A stretch of 34,200 nt of DNA from Eubacteriales bacterium. GTDB lineage: Bacteria > Bacillota > Clostridia > Saccharofermentanales > DTU023. Under the pieces are notes generated by a model. That model was given only the letters and a program-made list of their open reading frames with translations. It searched no databases and was not told where the DNA came from. How positions within the stretch are numbered: position 1 is the first letter of the stretch; each line of letters opens with the position of its first letter. The stretch lies in assembly GCA_030532065.1 (NCBI GenBank), contig JAUNLW010000013.1:1-34200 (forward strand), in the 5' to 3' direction. Positions 14,314 through 22,420 of this stretch are shown piece after piece. A program made the position numbers and the translations under genes.

Positions 14314-14901
14314 TTATCCCTCTAAGCCAGACTGTTCTGAAGAGTTCTTTTGGATATAGTCATAGTGAGTATTTCCCTGCTCATCAGGAATACCCTGTAT
14401 AGTAAGCGGGAAACCCGTTGCTTCGTTATCAACGTAATTGATCTCACCTTTTTCCGCAATTTTTGCATGTGGTATAACGATGCGTTTCAGAACACCACCG
14501 TTCAGGATCATATCAATTACCATCGATCGAATGGGCAATTCTGAGGCATTAGATTGTACTTTAATTACTGTATCTAACGTGCCTTCAACATTTTCTGGGC
14601 CGTATACAAATTTTAGAGCTTCAATATTGATAGACTCAATCAAAGTAAAATTGAAGCGATCAGTTTTATTGGTCTGCACCACCATAACAGTGTCACCGCC
14701 CCAGGCTTTAATTTCTTCACTTTCAACTGAGTCTTCGTTGGTTAAACCATCATCAGATACATAGCCCAAATTATTAAAAGCCTTATCGAGTTCTGAAGTT
14801 GCATCCGTAGGTAATTTTGTGCCGAGCGGTGCCACGCGAATTGCGCCACCAACCTTAGGCTTACCGGCACTTACGTTTTTTACGTCATTAGCGTTATTCA
14901 T
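14314..14901 (-). CDS. Major tail (tube) protein
   Basis: A 195-residue protein of the siphophage tail tube family, forming stacked hexameric rings. It contains GGAIRVAPLGTKLPTDATS near the N-terminus, then LGYVSDDGL, ESEEIKAWGGDTVMVVQT, and a strand-rich C-terminal half with EINYVDNEATGFPLTIQG, typical of this family. Position between the tail terminator gene and the gpG chaperone agrees. CAGGAG lies 8 nt upstream of the ATG. Confidence 0.92.
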   Translation of the reverse strand: MNNANDVKNVSAGKPKVGGAIRVAPLGTKLPTDATSELDKAFNNLGYVSDDGLTNEDSVESEEIKAWGGDTVMVVQTNKTDRFNFTLIESINIEALKFVYGPENVEGTLDTVIKVQSNASELPIRSMVIDMILNGGVLKRIVIPHAKIAEKGEINYVDNEATGFPLTIQGIPDEQGNTHYDYIQKNSSEQSGLEG

Positions 14902-14915
14902 AGTATTTCTCCTGT

Positions 14916-15254
14916 CTAGTAATGCGTAATATCAAAGATCGCTTGATAGCGATAGCGCTTCATGTCCAAATCAGTAAAGTTATAGTCTGAGTTAAGCTTT
15001 ACTCCAGCAATTTCCGGACATTTTACAAGTCCCTTTACTGCATCCTTTGTTATTTCATTAAGACAAGATGCGCCAAAAAGACTTGTGGAAAAACTCTGAA
15101 AAGTAAAAGTCGCTGACCGGAGATAATCTCTCTCATTCCCGCCAACTTTCTCAAACAATACATACTCGTTTGGCTTTTCTTGCGGTTCTTCTGTAAAAAC
15201 TGGAACCATCATAATCTTAGAAAGATGCTCGTAAATAATCCTCTCAATCACCAT
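14916..15254 (-). CDS. Tail terminator / tail completion protein
   Basis: A 112-residue protein at the head-tail boundary. It is alpha/beta with the family-like opening IIYEHLSKIM followed by PNEYVLFEKVGG and a C-terminal strand set ending MKRYRYQAIFDITHY, resembling phage tail terminator (gpU/gp17-like) proteins that cap the tube before joining the head. The start ATG overlaps the end of the upstream gene by 11 bp. Confidence 0.75.
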   Translation of the reverse strand: MVIERIIYEHLSKIMMVPVFTEEPQEKPNEYVLFEKVGGNERDYLRSATFTFQSFSTSLFGASCLNEITKDAVKGLVKCPEIAGVKLNSDYNFTDLDMKRYRYQAIFDITHY

Positions 15255-15492
15255 TGGCGATCACCGCCTTAAGGATGGTGTTATTCTTGGAATTTTCTTT
15301 TCTGGCCTCAACGGTGTTAGCCATTACTGAGGCATTAATCCGGTTCTTACCAACATGGGTTGTTACCTCATAGCCTTCGCCGAGCTGGTTTTGCGCTTTA
15401 TCGGCGATCGACTTGAGGTAGGATTCCAATTCTTCGGATTTAAGCATTTCTCTGACTCCGGCCTTATTAAGCTTAAATTTAATTCTATTCAC
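15244..15492 (-). CDS. HK97 gp10-like neck protein
   Basis: An 82-residue protein with helical N-terminus (NKAGVREMLKSEELESYL) and a strand-rich end (GYEVTTHVGKNRINASV), resembling the gp10-like head-tail joining family. The family members organise the neck. It starts with GTG, which overlaps the upstream stop (GTGAATAG); GGTGA lies upstream. Assignment uses size, motif pattern and gene order. Confidence 0.75.
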   Translation of the reverse strand: MNRIKFKLNKAGVREMLKSEELESYLKSIADKAQNQLGEGYEVTTHVGKNRINASVMANTVEARKENSKNNTILKAVIANGD

Positions 15493-15823
15493 ATCTTGTC
15501 ACCATCACTTTCTTATTCCAGTCAAGAGGGATCATCTCTTCGATCCCTTCCAGAGGAATCCCCAGAGTCTGCCAGCGCTCATCAAAAAATTCGACTTCCG
15601 CGTCTTCCCAGTCATGAGAATCATCTTTTGGAATCGCAAGCGTATAGGTTACCTTTTTCCCATATAGATTCAATGAGTTGAGTATCTCTTCGGTATTGGT
15701 CGGAGATACTAAAACATTATCAACCGGAATTCTTACTTCTTTCGAAATAGGATTGCCGAGCGCATCCTTGCCGGTGTCGATCTTAGTGATAAGTGTTACA
15801 GTAATACCCTTAATCCGTGCCAT
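15485..15823 (-). CDS. Head-closure / head-tail joining protein
   Basis: A 112-residue beta-rich protein (MARIKGITVTLITKIDTGKD), followed by the connector-like segment VLVSPTNTEEILNSLNLYGK and a conserved WEDAEVEFFDERWQTLG stretch. It sits third in the connector set after the adaptor, where head-closure proteins are encoded. The ATG at 15823 is chosen over the TTG at 15832 because GGGGTGA lies 10 nt upstream. Confidence 0.75.
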   Translation of the reverse strand: MARIKGITVTLITKIDTGKDALGNPISKEVRIPVDNVLVSPTNTEEILNSLNLYGKKVTYTLAIPKDDSHDWEDAEVEFFDERWQTLGIPLEGIEEMIPLDWNKKVMVTRCE

Positions 15824-16202
15824 AGAAATCAATCACCCCATACTTCTGACGCTTGAGTCCGAGCCTTTCGTAGTCCGACCGTTTTATAAATCTCCCACCC
15901 CCAGGAACAAGGAAACTCCCAGAGTAAGAGTAACCAAGAGCCGATTCTGCGAATTGTGTCATCGGCTCCTGATTGGTTGACGTCATTAACTCTCTTGCAA
16001 CTACTTCTACGACAACAGATGTCAGAGTGCTCATATAGACTGGATCTTCAGCCATCTCATCAAGATTTTTGCCCTCTTGTTTTGCAACCAATCTAAGCTC
16101 ATTCGAAACTGCGTCAAGAAGATAATTGGCTCGTTCTAGCTCCTCGGGTTTAGGATTTCTCCAGAGGTTAGTTAAGTCATCAGTTGTAGCAAAAGTAGAC
16201 AT
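15810..16202 (-). CDS. Head-tail connector/adaptor protein (gp6/gp15-like)
   Basis: A 130-residue, mostly helical protein following the capsid gene. It opens with ATTDDLTNLWRNPKPEELER, then helices with VVVEVVARELM, and ends with SALGYSYSGSFLVPGGGRF, a layout typical of Gp15/Gp19-like adaptors of Gram-positive phages that attach to the portal ring. TAGGAG precedes the ATG. Confidence 0.82.
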   Translation of the reverse strand: MSTFATTDDLTNLWRNPKPEELERANYLLDAVSNELRLVAKQEGKNLDEMAEDPVYMSTLTSVVVEVVARELMTSTNQEPMTQFAESALGYSYSGSFLVPGGGRFIKRSDYERLGLKRQKYGVIDFYGTD

Positions 16203-16220
16203 AAAAGCTCCTATCCTTAG

Positions 16221-16553
16221 TTAAAAAATCTTTCCAGATTCCTTAAGCTTTAAGATGATGTCATCTTTTTTCGTTGCGCCGTGAAGATCAATATCAAGCT
16301 CAACGGCCATCTCTCTTAAATCAGCGACCGTGTACTCTTCAAGAGACTGGGAAACCTCAAGGATCTCCACAGTCTCCGCCACTTCGGGTTCTCCCTCATT
16401 GAGGATCTCCACAGTCTCGGTTTTTGAGACTTCTTCCTCCGGCTTTTTATTGCGGTCAACGCACGGCTCCCAGTCACCACCTTTTACCTTATCGGGTGTG
16501 TAAACAACAGCCCCTGTAACAGTGTTGAAGTACTTATTAAGTTTCTTAGCCAT
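16221..16553 (-). CDS. Small acidic protein with C-terminal HeH/SAP-like motif
   Basis: A 110-residue protein directly after the capsid gene, overlapping its stop by one base (TAATG). Residues 1-35 form a small domain (YFNTVTGAVVYTPDK). The middle is a Glu-rich low-complexity linker with the repeat VEILNEGEPE / VEILEVSQS. The C-terminal 35 residues (VADLREMAVELDIDLHGATK) have the helix-extended-helix pattern of Rho-N/SAP-type nucleic-acid-binding motifs often encoded beside capsid genes. Role in head assembly or DNA contact is unproven. Confidence 0.7.
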   Translation of the reverse strand: MAKKLNKYFNTVTGAVVYTPDKVKGGDWEPCVDRNKKPEEEVSKTETVEILNEGEPEVAETVEILEVSQSLEEYTVADLREMAVELDIDLHGATKKDDIILKLKESGKIF

Positions 16554-17452
16554 TAACCCTCACCACCTGCCTCAACGATACGTGCAAAAGACTCAGGATC
16601 CATAAGTGCCCAACCGATATAGGTCTCACAACGGATATAAACCTGGTTATGCGCCTTTAAGTCCTGGCCAGACTGATCAGGATCACCATAGGGAATGACT
16701 TCCATGGGGATTTGCTTCGCATAGCCCCACTTAAATAAGTTTGCAAAATCACCAATAATCGCTCGCTCTTTGGCCTGATTAGCAGAAACCGTCGAGTTAA
16801 CATCAACTCTTAGACCATTTGTAGCCTCCGGCACCCGACCCCAACGAAATTCCGGGAATTGAGAAATACCGTTGACTTTGTAATTGGCCAAAGCAGAAGC
16901 GAAAGCAGGAGCTAAAATTAGTCCATTTACTTCTCGTTCAGAGCCTTGGATAAGGTCAACTGCTGTTTGGATGTTATCATCTGGTTCAGCCATATTGAAT
17001 TCCACAGTCTGAGTAACTTGATCAGCAAAGTTATTGCTGCCAATGATTGTAGATTTCGTGCCAGTTCTGGGATTGATGCCATGCAATGCTGCAAGGTCTA
17101 AACCCTTTGCAAGCTTTTTGGCATATCCTTCAGCAAAAGCCTTCAGGATATTGATTCCAACTTCTTCGGAGCCATACAAAAACTCATCAGAAACACGAGC
17201 ACCATACTCCATCTTAAGAGGCCTATAGGTCCGAGGAGCGATGGAAATCTTGCCCGCGGGTTTTACTTCATTCTCACCTACGATATTGACTTCGTCGTCC
17301 ATGGTAAAAGTGAAAAACTCATTGCCATTAAAGGCGATCGGAATTTGACCGGATAATTTCGCCAAAGACGATTTACCGGTGACTTTGCTAAAAAGTCCTT
17401 CAATTAGTTCTTCAGGGAAAAGTTCCCCACGAGATAAAACATTGCCTGCCAT
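16553..17452 (-). CDS. Major capsid protein (HK97 fold)
   Basis: A 299-residue HK97-like capsid protein. It has no long delta domain and is preceded by a separate scaffold gene. Recognisable segments: ELFPEELIEGLFSKVTGKSS at the N-arm, the E-loop region ending FTFTMDDEVNIVGENEVKP, the spine helix ILKAFAEGYAKKLAKGLDLA, and a C-terminal HNQVYIRCETYIGWALMDPE. The start has AAAGGAG upstream, just after the scaffold gene. Confidence 0.93.
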   Translation of the reverse strand: MAGNVLSRGELFPEELIEGLFSKVTGKSSLAKLSGQIPIAFNGNEFFTFTMDDEVNIVGENEVKPAGKISIAPRTYRPLKMEYGARVSDEFLYGSEEVGINILKAFAEGYAKKLAKGLDLAALHGINPRTGTKSTIIGSNNFADQVTQTVEFNMAEPDDNIQTAVDLIQGSEREVNGLILAPAFASALANYKVNGISQFPEFRWGRVPEATNGLRVDVNSTVSANQAKERAIIGDFANLFKWGYAKQIPMEVIPYGDPDQSGQDLKAHNQVYIRCETYIGWALMDPESFARIVEAGGEG

Positions 17453-17453
17453 T

Positions 17454-17945
17454 TTATTTCTCCTTTAAATTTTCTAGCAATTGTTTGTACGCCCCGTCAG
17501 TACCAACTAAAACTTCTGGCTCAGTGGTTCTAAGGGGCAGCTCTTGTTCTTGTGGCTTGAGATATTTAACAAGGGTCTCAGCATCTGTTCGAAGCGCATC
17601 TTCATTTTCACCGGTTAACTTTTCCGCAAGCTGTATAGGCACTCCAACTTCAACAGCAATCCTAGTTTTGAGATCTTTTGCTTTGTACGCATCAAGTTCC
17701 TTTTTAAGACTTGCCATTTCACTATCAGTTGTTTCTTTACCGGACTTAGACTCCGCCAGCGACTTTTCTAGCTCTGCTACTTTCGTTTTATAGCTGAGAT
17801 TAGTTTTCGTAAGCTCATCGGTCTGATCCTTAAGCTTCTGTTTTTCGCTTTTAATTTCACCGATGTCGCTGGAGTTCTCGTCTAAAATCTTGTCGATAAC
17901 GCTTTCATCTGTAATCCCGAGTTTCCTTAAAAATTCTCGTGTCAT
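17454..17945 (-). CDS. Capsid scaffolding protein (GP20-like)
   Basis: A 163-residue protein with a long central coiled coil (about residues 28-100, KQKLKDQTDELTKTNLSYK) and a compact C-terminal segment (VPIQLAEKLTGENEDALRTD), as in the phage minor structural GP20/scaffold family of Gram-positive phages. It ends one base before the capsid gene start. Scaffolds guide procapsid assembly and then leave. It lies just after a terminator pair, so its transcription depends on readthrough or a nearby promoter. GGAGG is 5 nt upstream of the ATG. Confidence 0.87.
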   Translation of the reverse strand: MTREFLRKLGITDESVIDKILDENSSDIGEIKSEKQKLKDQTDELTKTNLSYKTKVAELEKSLAESKSGKETTDSEMASLKKELDAYKAKDLKTRIAVEVGVPIQLAEKLTGENEDALRTDAETLVKYLKPQEQELPLRTTEPEVLVGTDGAYKQLLENLKEK

Positions 17946-18020
17946 TTAATCCTCCATCCTCGCTTTGTTGTCGCAGGTCGCCTCTGCTGATGTCTGTCTT
18001 TTTGCCATTAACAAAGACAA

Positions 18021-18043
18021 TAAAATAGGCCTCCGTAGAGGCC
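18021..18043 (-). terminator. Terminator between TerL and scaffold genes
   Basis: Minus-strand GGCCTC-TACG-GAGGCC (18043-18028) followed by TATTTTATTG. It sits between terL and the scaffold gene within the late region. Confidence 0.75.
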
Positions 18044-18084
18044 CTGTCCTAAGGTTGCGAAAGCCATTATCGGCAATCGCTATC

Positions 18085-18102
18085 TGAAAGGCCCGAAGGG
18101 CC
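18085..18102 (-). terminator. Stem-loop directly after terL
   Basis: Minus-strand GGCCC-TTC-GGGCC (18102-18090) followed by TTTCAG, 8 bp past the terL stop. Weak T-tract, but together with the stem at 18021-18043 it makes a tandem terminator. Confidence 0.6.
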
Positions 18103-18109
18103 ATGTCAG

Positions 18110-19504
18110 CTAATAACTAATCGTTTGCTTTTTCCCTGGCTTGTCGTTAATACAAGCCCAATGCGCCAACATTACGCTATCCAGGAGCGATATATCATGA
18201 TCATCTAGCTGTGAGCGATACCCAAACCCACCGTGCGAGCCAATATTCCGTTTCTCACAATTCGTTGCAACAACTGATAAGCTTGGTTGACCTCTATGGC
18301 AAATCATCTGCTGGAATATCGCCTGCTCAAAAGCTGAATTGGCCATAATAATTTGATTTACAGTCGGCAAAACAGGTTTTTCTAACCCATACTCTTTCAT
18401 CGTTTCGGCCAACAGGTTTTGTCCACTAGCGCCATCAATCACTACTTCCGCAACATCTACATGCTGCAAAAATCTAATGATCCAAAGCAAACCATTTCTA
18501 ACAGATTGGCAATCAATAGATTCTACAAATACCAATCCACTTTTTGTTTTCACAGCGATACTCAAAGCCACATTCTCGCCGTCTTGGCCAAACTTAATGC
18601 CAATAAATAGTTTGCCCACAAGGGCTGGTAATCTACTGATCCTGAGAGCGTCCCAATCCCGTTCGCTTATTGCGGATTTTTGATTGTATCTAATCCAAAG
18701 TCCGAGTCGCTGGATGTTAAAATCAATCTTGTCACTACCTATCTCATCTGCTACGGAACGCTCAGTAAAAACTGTTCCTAAAGATGGATTGACACGATAC
18801 CACAAGTCCCTATCATCGGGATCTGACTCCTCATCAACACCCCATTCCATCCACCCCCAATCTTTAGTATTTCCATCCAGGATATTCCGCCTATAGTCAG
18901 GAAAGACCGTTCCACTTGATAAAGGCGTCGGCGGAGTTCCCGTTAAGATAGTTTGGGGATTTCTACTACTAGTAACAGTGTACTTTAGAGCCGTCTCTTG
19001 GTCGGTAGTATATTCTTGGGCTTCGTCTAAGACAAGTAAGTCATAGCCTTCACCAAGGCCACCAGTTGTGCTGCGCGTCCGAAATTCAATATGCCCTCCG
19101 GTTTCCTCTAACCGAATATTCTCTCTTCCAACTGCCCGTAGTGACTGATATTCTATTTTAGCCTCATCAAGTACACGACAAAGCCTTTCCCATGCGACTT
19201 TACTTGTCGTTGTTCTATGTGCCGTGTGCAGAATGTACTCGCCATCTAGCAGCCCCCACAGCTCTCTTATTAGCAAAATTTCATTTTTGCCGTTACGTCT
19301 AGGCAAAGAAAATCCAAATTTTGTATGCGCCCACAAGTCATCATCTCTGGTTGCTAGGATGGCATCCGCTATGTTTTTTTGCCACGTCTGAGCCGTTCTT
19401 CCGGATTGTTCATACAGATCTACGGCTTCTTGGCCGAAAGTTTTCTTGTAATCCAGCACGACTTTACGAGTAGGATCTTGATTTCCGATTCGCTTTTCCG
19501 CCAT
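18110..19504 (-). CDS. terL: Terminase large subunit (TerL)
   Basis: A 464-residue packaging motor with N-terminal ATPase and C-terminal nuclease. Visible parts: Walker-A-like SLPRRNGKNE (about residues 67-76), Walker B with catalytic Glu LLVLDEAQE (about 161-169), coupling motif TILTGTPPTP, and nuclease blocks GIKFGQDGENVALS, VVIDGASGQN and the late Asp cluster QLDDHDISLLDSVMLAHW. The start is the ATG after GAGGTG. Unusually it lies downstream of portal and the MuF-like gene, flanked by terminators on both sides, whereas terL normally precedes portal. No small terminase gene is evident. Confidence 0.95.
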   Translation of the reverse strand: MAEKRIGNQDPTRKVVLDYKKTFGQEAVDLYEQSGRTAQTWQKNIADAILATRDDDLWAHTKFGFSLPRRNGKNEILLIRELWGLLDGEYILHTAHRTTTSKVAWERLCRVLDEAKIEYQSLRAVGRENIRLEETGGHIEFRTRSTTGGLGEGYDLLVLDEAQEYTTDQETALKYTVTSSRNPQTILTGTPPTPLSSGTVFPDYRRNILDGNTKDWGWMEWGVDEESDPDDRDLWYRVNPSLGTVFTERSVADEIGSDKIDFNIQRLGLWIRYNQKSAISERDWDALRISRLPALVGKLFIGIKFGQDGENVALSIAVKTKSGLVFVESIDCQSVRNGLLWIIRFLQHVDVAEVVIDGASGQNLLAETMKEYGLEKPVLPTVNQIIMANSAFEQAIFQQMICHRGQPSLSVVATNCEKRNIGSHGGFGYRSQLDDHDISLLDSVMLAHWACINDKPGKKQTISY

Positions 19505-19542
19505 GCTTTCACCTCAATTTCTATTTATCCATACATATACCT

Positions 19543-19569
19543 CAAAATAAAAACCGCCTCTAAGGGCGG
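19543..19569 (-). terminator. Terminator upstream of terL
   Basis: Minus-strand CCGCC (19569-19565) and GGCGG (19558-19554) with a 6-nt loop, followed by TTTTTATTTTG. It ends the portal-MuF-acidic gene transcript just before terL. Confidence 0.85.
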
Positions 19570-19603
19570 CTAAGTGTTCACGCAGAAATTCTCTAAATCA
19601 AAA

Positions 19604-19864
19604 TTATTTTCCTGCTAATTTTAACAATCTATCTACTTCCTCTAGTAGTTCGCTAGCAAATTTTTCTGACTCCATACCCGGCTCCATCTGCTCGCAGATA
19701 TCAGGCAAATAGTCATTCATCTCTGCAGCCAAAAAAGCATTTTCCTTCTCGAAAGCATAATAATTGTCGCAAAGAGTGTCCTCCACCCAGATAGATAAAT
19801 CGTTATCCTTAGCTCCAGCCTCAAGTTGTTCCTTAGTTTTTCGTAAGAAATCTTCAATAGTCAT
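19604..19864 (-). CDS. Small acidic protein, candidate immunity protein for the MuF toxin domain
   Basis: An 86-residue, strongly acidic, all-helical protein (MTIEDFLRKTKEQLEAGAKD, EMNDYLPDICEQMEPGMESE). The ATG at 19864 is chosen because AGGGGA lies 12 nt upstream and it starts 2 nt after the MuF stop; the longer reading would run into the MuF gene. No family is recognised. Its size, acidity and tight coupling to a head protein with a toxin-like C-terminus match the reported layout of MuF toxin-immunity pairs in temperate phages. A terminator follows at once, so the pair ends a transcription unit. Confidence 0.6.
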   Translation of the reverse strand: MTIEDFLRKTKEQLEAGAKDNDLSIWVEDTLCDNYYAFEKENAFLAAEMNDYLPDICEQMEPGMESEKFASELLEEVDRLLKLAGK

Positions 19865-19866
19865 AA

Positions 19867-21054
19867 TTATTCGTCCCCTAAATCCAACCAATCGCGACGC
19901 AGTTTTTCGCGCTTCACGCAGCTAACAAACGAGCCTGTCTCTGGATCTTGAATCAAATAAATATTCTTACCTGTATTGTACACTAATCTACCATCTTCTT
20001 GAATATATCGGGGTAATCCTTTGCATGCACTCACCACATCTTCATATGACAGCCCTGCACTTCTTGCCCTATCCATAACTCTGGCAACGGCATGGGAGTT
20101 AAATTCCAGGCCGGCATCATGCGCATTTCGGTAGAACTTAATGGCTTTGTTCTTAAAAGCGATGCTCCATTTTTTCTGCTCCAGTTCCGCTAGAGTTTCC
20201 TTATCATACGGGCTCTGCTTCCTCGTTTCTATTTGCTGATTTAACTTTTTGGCTTTTTCGATTCTACTACGCCGCCGCTTTTCTCTTTCCTTTTCAACTT
20301 CATCCCATTGCTTGTTGCGTAGCTTAGCCCTTGCCTCGATATCTTCTTTCGAACCAGAGCGCCTCTTGGTATGTACATTTTCTCGTTTGCCCTTTCCGGG
20401 ATCATATTCAACTGTGCAGCGGCAAAAACGATGTCTCCGCCACACATCTAGTGGAACACCATCAGGGTAGCCGTAGATACCGACTAGATTGTCACACCAT
20501 TCACAACAATCACCAGAACTTTTCCTTACAATCTTGGGTTGTAAGCCGGCATTATATTGAAAATTGGCATTTTCTCTAACCATGTCATCGACAATGGATT
20601 GAGTAAAATTTACAACAGGTTCACCTAGAAGCCATTTGACATTCTTAAACGGCTCACTAGAGATACGCTTTACAATGCCATCGATTCTTTCTTGATTAAC
20701 CTCTGGTATTTGGGGTTTGATGCGAAGCCCCGCTTTCTCATTAAGGGTCTTCTGCACATCAGAAGCATATGCTGTAACAAGGTGGTGATTTGTTTTGAGC
20801 GTAGGGTCAATAATGCGCTCAGCGATGTTATAGTACATAATCCCATCAGGCAAATCCTCTGGCTTGATAGTTTCAGCAAAAACTCTGGCCAAAATCTCTC
20901 CTACTTCAATCGCCTGTTCATTAGCATCCGCATAAGTTGCCATGTGCTTTTCCAGTTTATCAAGTAGCAAGAACAGTTTTCGACTGTTGGCCATACCATT
21001 TGCAAATTCCCGTTCGATTTGTTTCAACAGTCCGGGTACTAGATCCTTAACCAT
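19867..21054 (-). CDS. MuF-type minor head protein with C-terminal toxin-like domain
   Basis: A 395-residue protein after the portal gene. Residues about 1-225 form a head-morphogenesis domain of the SPP1 gp7/Mu F kind, ending in a Cys-rich metal-site-like block (DCCEWCDNLVG about 182-192, then HRFCRCTVEYD). Residues about 230-300 are a Lys/Arg/Glu-rich linker. Residues about 305-395 look like a separate nuclease-toxin domain with SHAVARVMDRARSAGL (His321, Arg325) and short strands GRLVYNTGKNIYLI and ETGSFVSCVKR, resembling DUF4258/BECR-fold RNases. Such domains may be packaged and injected. The ATG at 21054 (GAGG 8 nt upstream) overlaps the portal stop. Toxin activity is inferred. Confidence 0.82.
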   Translation of the reverse strand: MVKDLVPGLLKQIEREFANGMANSRKLFLLLDKLEKHMATYADANEQAIEVGEILARVFAETIKPEDLPDGIMYYNIAERIIDPTLKTNHHLVTAYASDVQKTLNEKAGLRIKPQIPEVNQERIDGIVKRISSEPFKNVKWLLGEPVVNFTQSIVDDMVRENANFQYNAGLQPKIVRKSSGDCCEWCDNLVGIYGYPDGVPLDVWRRHRFCRCTVEYDPGKGKRENVHTKRRSGSKEDIEARAKLRNKQWDEVEKEREKRRRSRIEKAKKLNQQIETRKQSPYDKETLAELEQKKWSIAFKNKAIKFYRNAHDAGLEFNSHAVARVMDRARSAGLSYEDVVSACKGLPRYIQEDGRLVYNTGKNIYLIQDPETGSFVSCVKREKLRRDWLDLGDE

Positions 21055-22312
21055 AGAAGTCCTCAGACTCAAGCGCTATCCCATCACCTGCCTCAATACC
21101 TGTAAGATCTCTAACATTTTCATTATCAAAATACCCAGGAACCGCTTTATTTAGTTTAATCGCGCCGTCACCTACCAAGGCAATAGTCGACGCGTCAGGT
21201 TCAAATATTGGTTCCCACTTTGCTTTAATCTCGGAGAATTGCTCCCGCCGATAGGGAAACTCATCGCGGAGACAAGCTGAGACATATCCAACGTTAAGAA
21301 AGCCGCTCGCAAAGCACCGTTGTGCTTTCTTTGCCATGACCCGCAAGGTTTCATGACTTGCCTTGATAGCTTCTGAGCTCGACGGATTTTCTCGTACAAA
21401 ACCAAGGTCATCTAGTGTTAATCCTGTTTCACCTGCAAAAAGACTTGCTGCCGTCCTAAGCTGTTCTGTGAAAGGACTCATACTTGATGTTGTAAATTGA
21501 CCAAGTTGCGGTGAGTTACCGTCTTTATCTCGCGTAAACGATAAAAAGGCAGAAACCGTTGCTTTCCAGGAATCCATCCTTTCCGCGTCCTGGCTTAGCC
21601 CTGTTACATACTTCTGTGGGAAGCTATAAAACTCAGCTGTAACGTCAGCTCGCTCAATGGTTCTCTTTGCGTACTGCTGATAATACATGGCAGATCTGGA
21701 TATCCTAGACCGCCCAAAAGGTCTACTAGCATCTGGTCTATGAATTACTGGTACCAGCAATGGATAGCCGACAGTATGAATCTGTCTATTCACAACTCTT
21801 CCGTTTTCGTAAATAATAGTTCTATCTGGCAAAAAATAAGCTTCTACATATGGATTGCCTAACTTGTCTCTTGCAAGAACTGCATACCCCTCCCACAATA
21901 GCCCAGTTATCGGATCAAGAATGCCGGTGGCATTAGTACCATCGATAATCTGTAAGCGCGGGATGTCTGAATTAGAGTTTCTTGAAACATAAATAAAGCA
22001 ACAAGAAGTAATCAGAGCAGACAAAATGGACGAATCAAAAAAAATATCCGAGTTATTGACCCGGAATATCTCATTAATCTCAAAATTATCACCAGCAAAT
22101 TCCCGAAATACTAATCTGTCTGCAAGCGAATTAACTGCCTTTGAGCACCAACCCATAACGGATTTATATTGTTCTCTAAGTTGTGCGGGAATTGTAATTC
22201 CTGGGCTACTAGGCTCGTACTTCTGGTCGTATTCCTTATATCTTAATCGGCCTCTTAATTCGTAATGACCGAGCTTTCTTTTTAGATAATCTACTCCGTA
22301 ATAATCGGCCAT
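21047..22312 (-). CDS. Portal protein (SPP1 gp6-like)
   Basis: A 421-residue portal protein forming the dodecameric DNA entry ring. It matches the Gp6-like portal family of Gram-positive phages: N-terminal YYGVDYLKRKLGHYELRGRL, the wing region VNSLADRLVFREF, GYPLLVPVIHRPDASRPFGR, the repeated-use segment SRISRSAMYYQQYAKRTIER, and ETGLTLDDLGFVRENPSSSE near the C-terminal helix. The ATG at 22312 follows GGGGG closely and is preferred to a TTG 15 bases upstream. It is the first structural gene after the HNH gene and the GC-rich gap. Confidence 0.93.
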   Translation of the reverse strand: MADYYGVDYLKRKLGHYELRGRLRYKEYDQKYEPSSPGITIPAQLREQYKSVMGWCSKAVNSLADRLVFREFAGDNFEINEIFRVNNSDIFFDSSILSALITSCCFIYVSRNSNSDIPRLQIIDGTNATGILDPITGLLWEGYAVLARDKLGNPYVEAYFLPDRTIIYENGRVVNRQIHTVGYPLLVPVIHRPDASRPFGRSRISRSAMYYQQYAKRTIERADVTAEFYSFPQKYVTGLSQDAERMDSWKATVSAFLSFTRDKDGNSPQLGQFTTSSMSPFTEQLRTAASLFAGETGLTLDDLGFVRENPSSSEAIKASHETLRVMAKKAQRCFASGFLNVGYVSACLRDEFPYRREQFSEIKAKWEPIFEPDASTIALVGDGAIKLNKAVPGYFDNENVRDLTGIEAGDGIALESEDFYG

Positions 22313-22339
22313 AGAGCCCCCTTTCAATAATTCACGAGA

Positions 22340-22420
22340 AAAAGTGTACAGTACGGCGTGAAGGTCCGGTCTCCGCCGGGGAGGGGGTGGTATGCCCCCT
22401 ATTGTCTACGCCTTACTGCG
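22340..22420. other. GC-rich structured gap, candidate cos/packaging site
   Basis: The 108-bp gap between the HNH and portal genes is unusually GC-rich and holds nested inverted repeats: CAGTACGGCGT (22349-22359) with ACGCCTTACTG (22408-22418), one mismatch; CCGG (22366-22369) with CCGG (22376-22379); AGGGGG (22382-22387) with CCCCCT (22395-22400). cos sites of Gram-positive phages are GC-rich, and HNH genes often lie next to them. That this is cos is inferred only. Confidence 0.4.
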
